Notes: generated from the letters alone by a model not told the origin. Counted from the first letter of the stretch, positions 1 through 12,852 are shown. The stretch: 64,000 nucleotides of DNA from Amorphochlora amoebiformis (GCA_054601695.1 BAAHQB010000034.1:930001-994000); one strand, 5' to 3'. Numbers and translations: made by a program.

Positions 1-33
1 ATGTATGTGTATATTTATGTATATATGTATACA

Positions 34-106
<73 letters not shown>

Positions 107-109
107 ACA

Positions 110-182
<73 letters not shown>

Positions 183-209
183 GTGTGTGTGTATGTGTAT
201 ATTTATGTA

Positions 210-247
<38 letters not shown>

Positions 248-284
248 AATGTTTATATATATGTATATATGTGCGTATATATGT

Positions 285-373
<89 letters not shown>

Positions 374-402
374 GGGTCAACATGTATGTGTATATTTACG
401 TA

Positions 403-435
<33 letters not shown>

Positions 436-647
436 GTAGGGTCAACATTTATGTGTATATTTACGTATATATGTATACATATATGTATATATATATATAT
501 ATATGTATATATTTATATATATGTAGGGTCAACATGTATGTGTATATTTACGTATATATGTCTAAATATATCAACAAATTCATTTCAATTTTTATTTTTA
601 TATTTATACATTTTTATATATTCATATATATATATATATATATATAG

Positions 648-681
<34 letters not shown>

Positions 682-835
682 AGTAAATTGATATACGTAT
701 CCAAATATCGACATATGTATATACCCAAATGCATCTGCTAATGCAAACATATATGTATATATATATATATCTATATATATATATATATTTATTCATATAT
801 ATTCCAACATCCAAGTAAAATGATTATGATTATAA
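1..835. repeat. (TA)n-dominated block
   Basis: Nearly uninterrupted TA dinucleotide with TATG/TACA interruptions and a short TGTG run near 181-195. Open frames on both strands exist only because TAT-ATA reads Tyr-Ile without stops. A three-copy cassette lies at 371-561. No gene is visible. Confidence 0.95.
371..561 (+). repeat. 3-copy cassette GTAGGGTCAAC in (TA)n
   Basis: A unit of about 39 bp starts GTAGGGTCAACATGTATGTG and continues with TATATTTACG. It occurs at 371-409, 435-473 and 523-561. The copies are almost identical and are separated only by (TA)n of different lengths. This is one of many such families in the window. Confidence 0.9.
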
Positions 836-1017
836 TTAGATTCGCGTTAGAGTTAGAGTAGTTAGGGGTATAATTATTCTAAAATTAGGGTTACGCTCTT
901 GCTTAGGGCGACGTGCATGGTTAGAGTAAGAATAAGGGTTAGGGTTAGGGTTAGGGTTAGGGTTATGGTTAGGGTTAGGGTTATGGTTAGGGTTAGGGAT
1001 AGGGTTGAGATTACGGC
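836..1017 (+). repeat. Interstitial telomeric array (TTAGGG)n
   Basis: Degenerate TTAGAGTTAGAG units lead into a regular TTAGGG run at about 926-1005 with TTATGG and TTAGGGA variants. The G-rich strand is the + strand. The array ends at the unique stretch GAGCATATTGACTGTCTTG and then returns to TA. Confidence 0.95.
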
Positions 1018-1101
1018 TGAGCATATTGACTGTCTTGTTGCAGATGTGCGCTATATATGTATATATGTATATGTATATGTATATATTATATTATTTATTT
1101 C

Positions 1102-1132
<31 letters not shown>

Positions 1133-1220
1133 ATATATGTGTATAGGTAACACTATATTAAGCAATATTATATGTACAAATACATACAATTACACATACA
1201 TGCCCACAGATATATGGAAC

Positions 1221-1272
<52 letters not shown>

Positions 1273-1373
1273 CTTATAAGAATATATATATGTATGTATG
1301 TATATATGTATATGTAGATATATCTATACATGTATATTTTGACAATATTGCGCATACACATTCTCGTACAGAT

Positions 1374-1446
<73 letters not shown>

Positions 1447-1460
1447 ATAATACCCCCACA
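1018..1460. repeat. (TA)n block
   Basis: TA-rich, with short unique stretches such as 1150-1215 and 1340-1372. The Tyr/Ile/Thr frames have no non-repeat content. Confidence 0.9.
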
Positions 1461-1945
1461 AACACTGCAATGTTAGAATAGATTAGAACAATGCTTCTCT
1501 CTTCCTTCCTTCTCCCCCCCCCCCCCCCAATGGCATTGAAGACTCTCGGAGTTTATCCCGATATTTTTCAGAAATCTTCGGAGATTCTTGGAAATTAGTT
1601 GGAGATTCTTGGAGATCGGGATCACATAGTTTAGTTTCCTCTACCTCTCTCCCCTTCTCCCACTATCCCCTCTCCCCCCCCCTTCTCTCCCTTTCCCCCT
1701 CTCTCCTCTCTTTCTCTTCATCACCTCGATTTTCTCGGCGGCTCTAAAAGTGTCCCCTAACCTCCTGGAGACCAGCTGGAGGGCTCCTTCAAGAGCGAAA
1801 AATCTCCCGGAAATCTCCCGATCGTCGGATCCCACGTGATCCTGGGGTTCTCGAGTATCCCGGGGTTCGGAGGAAATGCCGGGTTTGGGGATGCGGAGAG
1901 AGGAGAGGGGGGCTTTAGACCATTCTTCGATGGTTTTTAAACTGT
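1461..1945. other. GC-richer island with poly-C and CT tract
   Basis: Contains a run of 15 C at 1514-1528 and a C/T-rich stretch at 1635-1720. Between them are repeated words of the GGAGATTCTTGG type (1575-1615), and AATCTCCCGG / CCCGGGGTT words follow at 1800-1870. The vocabulary matches the other GC-rich islands (3566, 5026, 7596, 11031, 13896, 53610). Open frames are short and compositionally biased, and I recognise no product. Confidence 0.8.
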
Positions 1946-1950
1946 GGATA

Positions 1951-2007
<57 letters not shown>

Positions 2008-2008
2008 A

Positions 2009-2055
<47 letters not shown>

Positions 2056-2131
2056 GTGCATTTTATAATTACATGAATATGTATATGTTACATATCCATA
2101 CGTATACATACATTTATGAGTATATACACAC

Positions 2132-2216
<85 letters not shown>

Positions 2217-2280
2217 CATATATATTATATATGCAGAATATACATACGAGCATATATAAAAATATATATAATACACACAC

Positions 2281-2321
<41 letters not shown>

Positions 2322-2425
2322 CGTATACATTTGTATATATGTACATATATATACATACATATATATGTATACATATATATATGTATATACTTATATATAC
2401 ATATATATATATATATATAGGTTAA
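1946..2425. repeat. (TA)n block
   Basis: Long TA runs with TATACATACA interruptions; no unique sequence longer than about 30 bp. Confidence 0.93.
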
Positions 2426-2650
2426 AAGTAGATGATTAGTAATATATCTAAGGTTGGAGTTCATTTAGTGTCAGCGTTAGGTTTAGGGTTGGGGTTAGGG
2501 TTAGGGTTAGGGTTAGGGTTAGGGTTAGGGTTAGGGTTAGCGTTACGCATATATGACGATATCATGATCTTGCGATGAGAGGGAGGAGGATAGAAGCGTG
2601 CTCAGGCCGCAATAATCACCACTTTTCATATCCTGGATTATGTTATGCAT
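2426..2650 (+). repeat. Telomeric array (TTAGGG)n plus flank
   Basis: A clean TTAGGG run occupies about 2480-2540, with TTAGGTTTAGGGTTGGGG variants on its left edge. The right flank at 2545-2640 is unique sequence (GATGAGAGGGAGGAGG and onward) with no recognisable gene. Confidence 0.93.
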
Positions 2651-2746
2651 ATATGTATATATATATATAATATATAGTTAAATACGTTTAAATATATATA
2701 TACACATATGTAAATATATACACACATACACATATATATATATATA

Positions 2747-2787
<41 letters not shown>

Positions 2788-2823
2788 TTATATACACAAA
2801 AATACACATATACACATGATATG

Positions 2824-2874
<51 letters not shown>

Positions 2875-2957
2875 GTGTATATAACATGTTTCTCCTCCCG
2901 ACGCCATTGTAAGCTGAGAGCTGGTCGGTAGTACCTAAGTACGTATATATATATATG

Positions 2958-2989
<32 letters not shown>

Positions 2990-3009
2990 AGAGTTGTTTT
3001 ATATACATA

Positions 3010-3079
<70 letters not shown>

Positions 3080-3154
3080 TATATGTATAAACTTACATAT
3101 TTAAACGTTTATGTATTTCTAGATGTACTATGTATGACATATGCATATGTATAC

Positions 3155-3207
<53 letters not shown>

Positions 3208-3431
3208 ATTACATAAATATGTGTGTGTATGTATATATATTTACATGTGTAATATATATATATATATGTATATATATATGTATGTATATATATAATATTT
3301 ACAGATATACATGTATACATGTTTATATATACACACATATATATATATATGTATATGTGTATATATGCATATGCTTATATAATCATGATGACATACACAT
3401 ATTTGTATACATATGTAGATATGTATACAAA

Positions 3432-3471
<40 letters not shown>

Positions 3472-3565
3472 TATATACATATACTAAATTTCAAGATATA
3501 TATTAATATACATACGTCTACATCCACCAACATGTATATATTTACATTAAAATCAATAATACATA
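2651..3565. repeat. (TA)n block with one islet
   Basis: TA and CA/TG-interrupted TA. A 55-bp non-repetitive islet at 2888-2942 is open on both strands, but it is too short to judge as coding. Confidence 0.9.
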
Positions 3566-3795
3566 TCAAAAATTAAAACCGAGATATCCGCCAGAGAACT
3601 CCAAGAATCTCCAGGAGTATGTCTCGAGACCGCAAGTCCGAGAATCCCGGGATTCCCGTGAGAGTGGAGAGGAAGGAGTGGGGAGGAGAGAGGGATACTT
3701 GGGCTAGTTTTTGTTCCGGAGCGGGATTGGCTCCAAGGGTCTGGATATTGGTGATTATGAATGTGAGTGTGTATAGGTATGTGTATGCGTTTATT
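3566..3795. other. GC-rich island with CCCGGG palindrome
   Basis: Starts with GAGATATCCGCCAGAGAACT and carries the perfect palindrome GAATCCCGGGATTC at 3642-3655. An open frame of about 60 codons (3619-3801 +) and its opposite-strand counterpart exist but resemble no family known to me. The palindrome is shared with five other sites in the window. Confidence 0.75.
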
Positions 3796-3827
3796 TACTA
3801 ATATATATATATATATATATACATATA

Positions 3828-3864
<37 letters not shown>

Positions 3865-3907
3865 GTATGTATATGTGTATATGTACCTGTATGCATACGT
3901 ATATGCA

Positions 3908-3938
<31 letters not shown>

Positions 3939-3991
3939 GTGTATATGTATATTTATGCATATGTATATGTATATGTATACGTATATGTATA

Positions 3992-4047
<56 letters not shown>

Positions 4048-4163
4048 TATAAATATATATATCTATGTGTAATGTATATTCAGAATTGTATACATAACCG
4101 AACATGTATGTGAATGTATTTATATGAATGAATATACATGTTCATATACATACAAGAGAGGTC

Positions 4164-4203
<40 letters not shown>

Positions 4204-4234
4204 GTGTAATATTTGTACAAGTATATTTATTTAT

Positions 4235-4299
<65 letters not shown>

Positions 4300-4614
4300 A
4301 TATTGAATATATATATAAAATATACAAATATGCATATATATATATATATATATGTAAATATATTTATTGATTTATATATATGCAAAATATACAAATATAC
4401 TTATATATATATATATTTATATATATATAATATTATATTTATTTATCAATACCTTTCCTGTAGATTGCAAATAGCGTAAGACAGCGGGACAGGGATCATT
4501 TTTAGATAATAATGCCTATATATAGAAAACAAATATTGATGTATGTGAATATATATGTATATATGAATACATATAAATATATATATGTATATATATATAT
4601 GTGTAGATATATGC

Positions 4615-4655
<41 letters not shown>

Positions 4656-4659
4656 TATA

Positions 4660-4722
<63 letters not shown>

Positions 4723-4735
4723 TATACATATATAT

Positions 4736-4775
<40 letters not shown>

Positions 4776-4829
4776 CATGTATATTATTGTGTGTTTCTGT
4801 GTATATTTGTGTGTGTACGTGTGTGTTTG

Positions 4830-4867
<38 letters not shown>

Positions 4868-4985
4868 AATCATACATATATATACATACATATATACATA
4901 TATGTATAAATGGTATATATATATATATACACACACACACACATATACATGTGTATCTATATATACGTATATATGTGTATATATG

Positions 4986-5023
<38 letters not shown>

Positions 5024-5025
5024 CC
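3796..5025. repeat. (TA)n block with islet at 4443-4515
   Basis: TA-rich. The 70-bp islet at 4443-4515 can be read on the minus strand as a 21-codon open segment between an AG and a GT. TA tracts supply AG/GT borders for almost any islet, so this is weak evidence for an exon. Confidence 0.88.
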
Positions 5026-5365
5026 ACAGAGAGAGCCCAAAACGGTCCTTTTCTCGCACCTCCTGAGCCTGTGAAACAGACACATTTAAACTACAAATTT
5101 AGGCCGAAAAAAAAAAAAAAAGAAAAAAGAAAAAATACCTACCTCACCAAAACAAGAGAGAGAGAGAAGAGAACGAAAAAAATAAATATATTCAAATAAA
5201 TTTAAATATCTACCTGTTCGAACCAACACTAGTGCAGTCCTTAGAACAGCTGCGATTAGCACCGGAAGTGGTCCGGGAATCCCGATACTCTCGGATGAAT
5301 CTCGGGATTTTCTTGATCGGAGACTCGCGAGCGATCTCTTAGTGGGTTGGACGATTCTGGAGAGA
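5026..5365. other. Unique island, A-rich then CCGGGAATCCC words
   Basis: Contains an A-rich/GA-rich tract at 5105-5180. It ends in the shared vocabulary at 5270-5340 (GGGAATCCCGATACTCTCGG, then ATCTCGGGATTTTC). No gene is recognised. Confidence 0.75.
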
Positions 5366-5369
5366 TGAC

Positions 5370-5405
<36 letters not shown>

Positions 5406-5601
5406 ATATGTATGTGTATATATATATGTATTTACATATTTATATATGTGTGTGTATGTATTTATACATATAATGTGTGTGTGTGTATATTTATGTATTA
5501 TATATATTTTTATATATATATTTATATATGTATGTGTTGTTATGTGCCAACTACACACAGAAACAATATATAAATACATACATATACATACATATATATG
5601 C

Positions 5602-5657
<56 letters not shown>

Positions 5658-5847
5658 GTATATATAATATATATGTATATAATGTATATATGTATATTTT
5701 GGATATGTATCTGAAGAGCATATCTATAAAATTGGATGTATATTTAATATATACCTATATTAATTAATTAATATATATATATATATATACATGACATTTA
5801 TACATCTATATATATATATATAATATACATATATTTATATGCATATG

Positions 5848-5886
<39 letters not shown>

Positions 5887-5985
5887 GTATAATATATATA
5901 TTCATACACATATATACTTTGTATATAATATAGATATACATCTAAAATACAATCTATAATGCATATGTATCTCTATGCATCTCTA
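5366..5985. repeat. (TA)n / (TG)n mixed block
   Basis: TA with many TGTG interruptions, then pure TA at 5606-5652 and TA with ATTAATTAAT at 5755-5775. Confidence 0.9.
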
Positions 5986-6135
5986 TAACTAAATTTACCG
6001 ATGATAAGGTGTGACTTGTCCAAGAGTTACAATTGCTTTGAGAATCCCCGCTAATAACGGGGATTTTGGGTCTTTCAGAGATTCTCCGGAGATTGACAAA
6101 AGCATCTGAGTTAACGAGAGATACTGATATGCATA
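5986..6135. other. Short unique island
   Basis: Holds AAGGTGTGACTTGTCC (a relative of the TGTGACGTCA word at 7092 and 55385) and GGGGATTTTGGGTC / AGATTCTCCGGAGATTG words. The minus-strand open frame (6201 down to 5995) is not recognised. Confidence 0.7.
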
Positions 6136-6345
6136 TAATGAAAATATGTGCAAATATTGTTTTCTGTGAATATGAATCATAATATTTATATATTCACGCA
6201 CAGAACATACTATATATATATATTATATACATATTATATACATATATATATTATATATATATATATATACACACATATATACATATATATATATATATAT
6301 GTAAATATGTATATGTATGCATATATTTGTATGTGCGTATATATA

Positions 6346-6439
<94 letters not shown>

Positions 6440-6540
6440 CACACACATATTTATATATATATATATTGTATATACATATATATGTATATGTATATATTTA
6501 TGCATACATTTTCTATAATCTAACAATCTTTATACAATTT
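6136..6540. repeat. (TA)n block
   Basis: Includes one of the longer uninterrupted TA runs, about 6352-6433. Confidence 0.95.
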
Positions 6541-6690
6541 GAATCTAACCCCGAAATGAACTGCCGCAAGTTGCTCGGAGATACGCCTGGATAGAGGCGG
6601 AGCCGACCGAGAGATTCTCAGAGATTCTGAATCCCGGGTTTCCCCGGGAATAAGCTTCAAGACATTCATAGAAGGTCCTAGTGGTTTGTA
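6541..6690. other. GC-rich island with two CCCGGG sites
   Basis: Contains GAGATTCTCAGAGATTCTGA followed by ATCCCGGGTTTCCCCGGG at 6631-6648, a diverged double copy of the CCCGGG palindrome family. Not coding as far as I can see. Confidence 0.7.
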
Positions 6691-6697
6691 GATATAC

Positions 6698-6738
<41 letters not shown>

Positions 6739-6888
6739 TTATATGTACATATATATATACATACACATACATATATACATATATATGTATACATACACAC
6801 ACACGATATATACATATTTATATGTACGTATGCATGCAATTAGTAATATACTAGATAGCTACGGTATTATTGTATAATACAAGCATAC

Positions 6889-6931
<43 letters not shown>

Positions 6932-6955
6932 CATGTATGTATATGTGTTATCGTG
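6691..6955. repeat. (TA)n block
   Basis: TA with a short unique interval at 6835-6890. Confidence 0.9.
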
Positions 6956-7262
6956 TTGTAAACATAGTCAAAGATACGCTTGAGGTCGTCGGAGTCCCAG
7001 ACAGCACTGAAATTGCCTTATCCGGTATTACCCCGTAATACCGGTATCACCCGTACTCTCGATTGTAACAGGATTTATAATAAAGTGACAAGGTGTGACG
7101 TCACGCCATATCACGCTCCAGATTTTCTTGAAATGTCTAGAACGTTCTGTGCGCACATGTTCCTATTTTTTGTCCCGATCAGACTAAGTTATAGTACAGA
7201 TGGCGAAGTTCAAACCGACGTCCACATCTGGGCTAATTGTTTGCTTTTCAACTGCACTCATA
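6956..7262. other. Unique island with hairpin and TGACGTCA palindrome
   Basis: A frame of about 95 non-repeat codons starts at 6980 (+). Its amino acids are diverse, but it matches nothing I know and runs out into TA at 7262. The island carries a perfect hairpin at 7022-7044 and the near-perfect palindrome GGTGTGACGTCACGCC at 7092-7107, whose half is the unit of the tandem array at 55385. It could be a decayed gene fragment. Confidence 0.6.
7022..7044. other. Perfect 10-bp inverted repeat
   Basis: Arms CCGGTATTAC (7022-7031) and GTAATACCGG (7035-7044) are exact reverse complements with a 3-base spacer. The sequence is not TA repeat, so the symmetry is not a by-product of (TA)n. Function unknown. 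Confidence 0.85.
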
Positions 7263-7493
7263 CATATATGTATATATATATATATATATAAATACAAAAT
7301 ACACATCTAATGCTTGGATCCATCTTTTTAACATATATATCATGTATAGTATATATAAATATATATATATGTGTAGATATATATAAATAATATATAATTT
7401 ATATATAATATAGTTCGCAGCCTTATCTCGTAGTACAGAGAGACTGGACTAGACCAGAGAATGGACCGCTGCATTTACAATACATCCTTATAT

Positions 7494-7550
<57 letters not shown>

Positions 7551-7595
7551 CAATAAAAGAAATATACACATATATAGATACACAGATATGCAGAT
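7263..7595. repeat. (TA)n block with islet 7413-7487
   Basis: TA-rich. The islet is about 75 bp of balanced sequence with no recognised content. Confidence 0.88.
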
Positions 7596-7812
7596 ACTAA
7601 CCTTCATTAGAGACTCCCCGAGATCTCGAGTTTGCGTCAGGATCGCTCTTTTTGGTGAACCCCGGGATTCGGCGAGATTCGGAGATTGTCGGAGATTTCG
7701 AGGGGTTGGGATTGGATTTTAATCCCGGGATTCCCGCATTGAATGCAGGAATAGACCAGAGCATAGGGTGGAGGGTTTCGCGGGGAAGCTGACGTTACAT
7801 TATAGTTACAGC
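7596..7812. other. GC-rich island with AATCCCGGGATT
   Basis: Carries ACCCCGGGATTC (7659-7670), repeats of GGCGAGATTCGGAGATTG type, and the exact palindrome AATCCCGGGATT at 7721-7732. No coding potential recognised. Confidence 0.8.
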
Positions 7813-7827
7813 ATATAATTTATATTA

Positions 7828-7862
<35 letters not shown>

Positions 7863-8051
7863 GTGTACAAAATTATGTGTGTTACGTATGTATACATATA
7901 TATCATATATATATATATATATGTATGTATTTATATATATATATATATATATGCATATATGTGTGCATATATATTGTGAATACATAAGAATACGCATTTT
8001 TATGTTTATGTACTATTTTATATTCGGATACACATATATGTACAAATCTAT

Positions 8052-8096
<45 letters not shown>

Positions 8097-8215
8097 CATA
8101 CATACATAAATACATGCCACACACAAAATATTTAATTACATACATATGCATACATACAATCGTACTAGATCAACATATAAATACATACATAATCACATAT
8201 ATACATATACAAACA
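7813..8215. repeat. (TA)n / ATACATAC block
   Basis: TA and tetranucleotide CATA repeats, the latter at about 8090-8215. Confidence 0.9.
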
Positions 8216-8359
8216 CAAAAGAGCACAAACAAGGTTCTTAAGTGGTCCCGTCCACGTGCCAAACGGAGCGAGGTGAATAAGGGCTTCCAGGGTCTACATT
8301 ATCAACATTATTGTTGAACTTTGGTTAAGGTTTCCGTGAAAATCCAAGATATCAGAGGA

Positions 8360-8391
<32 letters not shown>

Positions 8392-8865
8392 TGAGGCGAA
8401 AATACCTCCGAGGATTCAAAAGCTTTGTGTATAATTTTGCGCGAGAAGAATCCGAATTATTAGAGAAAACTAGGAGATAAAGAGAGACGAAAAAGATGGG
8501 TTTTTAAAAACAAGAAGATGTAATGAGAGGGACAAAGAAATAGAGAGAGCGAGAGAAAGAGAATGAGAGGAAGAGACTAAACCAAAAGTGAGAGAGAGAT
8601 GAAAAAACAGAGTGATCAAGAAAAGAAAGAGAGAGACAAAGAACATGTTACCTCTACTGAGAAGGTTAAAAAAAAAGAGAGCGAGAGAAAGCGAATGAGA
8701 GGAAGAGACTGAAACAAAAGTGAGAGAGAGAGGCAAAAAAAGGAGTGAACAAGAAAAGAAAGAGAGAGAAAGAAAACATGTAACCTCCACTGCCGAAGTG
8801 CGAACACCCACATCTAAAGTCATCAAAACAGGCACAAACATCGATCCGAATACTTTTCTGAGAAG
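8216..8865 (+). repeat. GA-rich tract with 132-bp direct duplication
   Basis: A short unique head (8216-8340) leads into purine-rich DNA. A segment starting GAGAGAAAGAGAATGAGAGG at 8551 is repeated as GAGAGAAAGCGAATGAGAGG at 8683, and similarity extends to the matched stretches ACATGTTACCTCTACTG and ACATGTAACCTCCACTG. The period is 132 bp with scattered substitutions. Lys/Arg/Glu and Phe/Ser/Leu frames on the two strands follow from the composition. Confidence 0.85.
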
Positions 8866-8947
8866 GATTAAGGTTAAGATTAGGGTTAGGGTTAGGATTA
8901 GGGTTAGGGTTAGGGTTAGGGTTAGGGTTAAGGTTAGGGTTAGGTAG
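8866..8947 (+). repeat. Telomeric array (TTAGGG)n
   Basis: TTAGGG with AAGGTTAAGATTAGGG and ATTAGGG variants; G-rich on the + strand. Confidence 0.95.
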
Positions 8948-9125
8948 AATCACTTGGGCTTCGGCTTGGGGTCCGGAAGGCCTAGACTTCCGAAGCTTTT
9001 GAAATCTTGGAATTTTTCGGATGGTTTTGGGTGATTTTTAGGTTGGGTTTTGGAGGGGAATGAGTTGGTGAAGAGAAGGGTAGAGGGGGACTGGGGCATT
9101 AAGTATTTCCTGGGTGTTAAATTTG
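8948..9125. other. Unique G/T-rich island
   Basis: Contains TCGGCTTGGGGTCCGGAAGG and CTTCCGAAG, a small inverted repeat (CGGAAG/CTTCCG). No gene recognised. Confidence 0.7.
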
Positions 9126-9175
9126 TTATGTATATATGGATATATCATCATACGCATATGCAAATATAGATATGT

Positions 9176-9222
<47 letters not shown>

Positions 9223-9372
9223 AGTATACATTGATAAATATATGTATGTGCATATATATATATATATATATATATGTATACATAAATATAGTTAATTTCC
9301 AATAATTGTAAATAATGTATATATTACAATATACATATACACATATATATATATAGATATATATATGTATTC

Positions 9373-9416
<44 letters not shown>

Positions 9417-9522
9417 GCATATATTACATATATATACGTATATATATATATATATATAAATATATTTGTGTCATATCTTACACACAGACAAACATATATA
9501 TATATATATATATAAATATATA

Positions 9523-9610
<88 letters not shown>
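9126..9610. repeat. (TA)n block
   Basis: Ends in a long pure TA run at about 9526-9608 that directly precedes a telomeric array. Confidence 0.95.
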
Positions 9611-9825
9611 TATCGAATTTACACTTAGGGTCAGCGGTATTTCCAGGGTTAGTTTTAATACAGATAGGGTTATGATTAGGGTTAGGGTTAAGGTTAGGGT
9701 TAGGGTTAGGGTTAGGGTTAGGGTTAGGGTTAGGGTTAGAGTTAGGGTTAGGGTTTGGATACCAGTATCTTGTTATGGTTTTCGGGGAGAATTTGGAGAT
9801 TGTACGGAGGGTCTGTTGAAGTATA
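9611..9825 (+). repeat. Telomeric array (TTAGGG)n with flanks
   Basis: A regular TTAGGG run at 9672-9757 with ATTAGGG and TTAGAG variants. The flank at 9758-9820 is unique. Confidence 0.94.
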
Positions 9826-9826
9826 C

Positions 9827-9857
<31 letters not shown>

Positions 9858-9970
9858 TATATATATTTTATATATATATATATATATATGTATATTATAT
9901 ATGTATATATATATATACAGATATGCGTATGCATGTTGTATATAATGTACGCATATATGTAGATGTAGAC

Positions 9971-10015
<45 letters not shown>

Positions 10016-10079
10016 GTATATATACACATACATATTATATAAATATATCTATATATAAATGTGTGCATATATATATATT

Positions 10080-10122
<43 letters not shown>

Positions 10123-10194
10123 TATATACATATATATATACATAGACATCCAAAGATACACACACACGCACATATTTATATATATATGATACAA

Positions 10195-10246
<52 letters not shown>

Positions 10247-10285
10247 CATATATATAGAACACGCATATTTGCACACACATATATG

Positions 10286-10333
<48 letters not shown>

Positions 10334-10367
10334 CATGATACATATTATATACATGTGTATATATAAT

Positions 10368-10401
<34 letters not shown>

Positions 10402-10488
10402 TTGAAGAGCGGCCTTTTGCAACTCTGGCACTCCCCGAGGTAAATGTCGAACTTTATTCTGGGTATGTATGTATACATATACATACAC

Positions 10489-10520
<32 letters not shown>

Positions 10521-10696
10521 TGTATGTGTATGTAATATGAATATATATATATATGTATATGTATATGCATGTGTATGTAATATGTATGTGTATGTGTGTA
10601 TATATGTATATATGCCTATGTAGATGTATATATATATATATATTATATATATGCATGTATTTAAATATTAGACATAAACATGTAAAAATGTATATA

Positions 10697-10740
<44 letters not shown>

Positions 10741-10786
10741 CCTACATATTTGTGCACACACACACTCTTATATATATATATATATA

Positions 10787-10821
<35 letters not shown>

Positions 10822-10963
10822 GTAATATCTATAAATATAAATATATACATATGTATTCATGTAGTAAGTACAAATCAATTAAATATTCACGCAAATGCAT
10901 ATATACATGGACTATATATACATAAACAAATAAATACATATATATATATATATATATACTTAA

Positions 10964-10997
<34 letters not shown>

Positions 10998-11030
10998 GCA
11001 CATATATATGAACGATATATTAGATTATGC
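9826..11030. repeat. (TA)n block with islet 10401-10462
   Basis: TA and TG/CA-interrupted TA. The 60-bp islet starting TTGAAGAGCGGCCTTTTGCA is open on both strands and gives equally plausible peptides each way, so coding cannot be argued. Confidence 0.9.
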
Positions 11031-11310
11031 TACTCACACAAACGCATACACAGCACAAATGCAAGAAAAAAACGAAAATCAAACCTCAACCCCAACCCCG
11101 GGCTTTCCCCCCTTCTCATGTCCTAAAATCCTCACGAATCTCCCGGAAATCTCCGAGAACCCCGAAGGATCTCGGGAGAGATTGCCTGCAATCTCCTGAG
11201 AATCTCTTGAGATCTCCGGAAGATCTCTAGGAATCTCCAGGAGAGATCTTGGAGCCGGGAGAGAGAGATCGATTGAGGTGAGATACGTGAGGGGGATGAG
11301 TGATCTGAGA
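11031..11310. other. GC-rich island dense in GATCTC/GAATCTC words
   Basis: From 11130 to 11260, words such as GAATCTCCCGGAAATCTCCG, GATCTCGGGAG, GAGATCTCCGGAAGATCTC and GAATCTCCAGGAGAGATCTTGG follow each other. The whole stretch is an imperfect array of an approximately 10-bp word, related to the clean 10-bp array at 55586-55665. Confidence 0.75.
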
Positions 11311-11415
11311 ATAGCATCGGTTGGGTTAGGGTTAGGATTTTGATTAGGGTAGGATTAGGGTTAGGGTTAGGGTTAGGGTTAGGGTTAGGGTTAGGGTTAG
11401 GGTTAGGGTTGAGGT
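11311..11415 (+). repeat. Telomeric array (TTAGGG)n
   Basis: GGTTGGGTTAGGGTTAGGAT leads into a clean TTAGGG run (about 11355-11410). Confidence 0.95.
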
Positions 11416-11512
11416 TATTAATGGCTGCACAAGGCGAGTGGATTAGGTTATGGTTATGATAGAAGAGAATAAGGAAAGGTATGTATGTGTATGTATGTAT
11501 AAATATAACAAT

Positions 11513-11555
<43 letters not shown>

Positions 11556-11616
11556 GTGTAAAAAAATTGAATTGACCTTGAGGAGAATGGGGAAAACATA
11601 TGACCTTTTCGCAGAC

Positions 11617-11653
<37 letters not shown>

Positions 11654-11662
11654 TGTATATGT

Positions 11663-11694
<32 letters not shown>

Positions 11695-11845
11695 AATGTT
11701 ATATCCATCTATGTAAAAAAAATATACGTAACTATTATGATATCTATACATGTAAGCATATACATACACAAACACACACACACACATACACAAGCAGATA
11801 TAACATAAACACTCATACAAATTCAAAAAAACCACAAAAATATTT
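11416..11845. repeat. (TA)n block with unique patches
   Basis: TA runs with unique patches at 11550-11622 and 11700-11745, and CA repeats at 11765-11800. Confidence 0.85.
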
Positions 11846-12256
11846 CAGCAATATATTTCCCGCACATCCGCTATAACCAAACCCAACCAACCCTTTTTGC
11901 TCCCTTTCCCCCACAGCCCCGTGTGGATGCCCGACTCCCCTCCCCCGAATCCCGGGATTCTTCGATGAAACCCCGGTATTCTCGTCCCCTTTCGTCTCCA
12001 GGAGATCTCTCGAGATCCCAAGGATGTAACCGTTTTTGATAATCGCGAATATTTTTGAGAATGGAGGGGGAGAAGGGGGGGGCGGGGAGAGGAGGGGGGG
12101 GAGAAGGGTGTCGAATACTAGCTTGCAGATTCTGAATTAGGGTTCTTTTTTAGGGTTGTCATTAGAGTTAGGGTTAGGGTTAGAGGTTTGCCTGTACAAT
12201 CGTGGGTTCATTTGGGCAGATTTCAGGAGCGAGGGGATAGCAAGCGTGTCTGGGTA

Positions 12257-12258
<2 letters not shown>
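11846..12258. other. GC-rich island with palindrome, G-rich tract and short telomeric stub
   Basis: Carries GAATCCCGGGATTC at 11947-11960, GAGATCTCTCGAGATCCC words at about 12001-12020, a G-rich tract at 12063-12108, and a degenerate TTAGGG stub at 12138-12190. Confidence 0.8.
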
Positions 12259-12315
<57 letters not shown>

Positions 12316-12435
12316 GTACACATGTATTATACTATATATATATGTATATATATACTATTGCGTACATACAAATGCATATTATAGGTACATATTATACACA
12401 CACAAATATATATATATATATATATATAAATATAT

Positions 12436-12478
<43 letters not shown>

Positions 12479-12533
12479 TACACACACACACACATATAAC
12501 ATATCCATATATTGTGTAGATACAAATACATAC

Positions 12534-12574
<41 letters not shown>

Positions 12575-12644
12575 TATGTATGTAAATGCATAAACACATA
12601 TATATATACCCATACACATATATATCTACATATATTTACAAATA

Positions 12645-12683
<39 letters not shown>

Positions 12684-12814
12684 TATACATATACATATAT
12701 ATATACACATACATATATATATATACATATGTATATATATATCTAAATTTGTACATATGTATGTGTCCATATACAGCAGAATATACACATACAGTATATA
12801 TACACATAAATACA

Positions 12815-12852
<38 letters not shown>

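Noticed and set aside
1-741. 246-codon + strand open frame and dozens of similar Tyr/Ile-rich frames across the window
   Set aside because: (TA)n reads TAT-ATA in two of its frames and has no stop on either strand. The frames have no non-repeat content.
926-1005. A true chromosome end
   Set aside because: All telomere-type arrays are internal, short and in both orientations, with sequence continuing on both sides.
1514-1528. Poly-C run as an assembly gap or vector junction
   Set aside because: Sequence is continuous and of the same style on both sides. Similar C or G runs occur at 20602, 39167 and 51643, so it is more likely natural homopolymer.
4443-4515. Micro-exon with AG and GT borders (minus strand)
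   Set aside because: (TA)n flanks create AG and GT next to almost every islet, and a 60-bp sequence is open in some frame by chance.
10401-10462. CxxC-containing peptide on the minus strand ([11 protein letters not shown])
   Set aside because: Only 20 or so codons, equally plausible on the opposite strand, and no second metal-binding pair.
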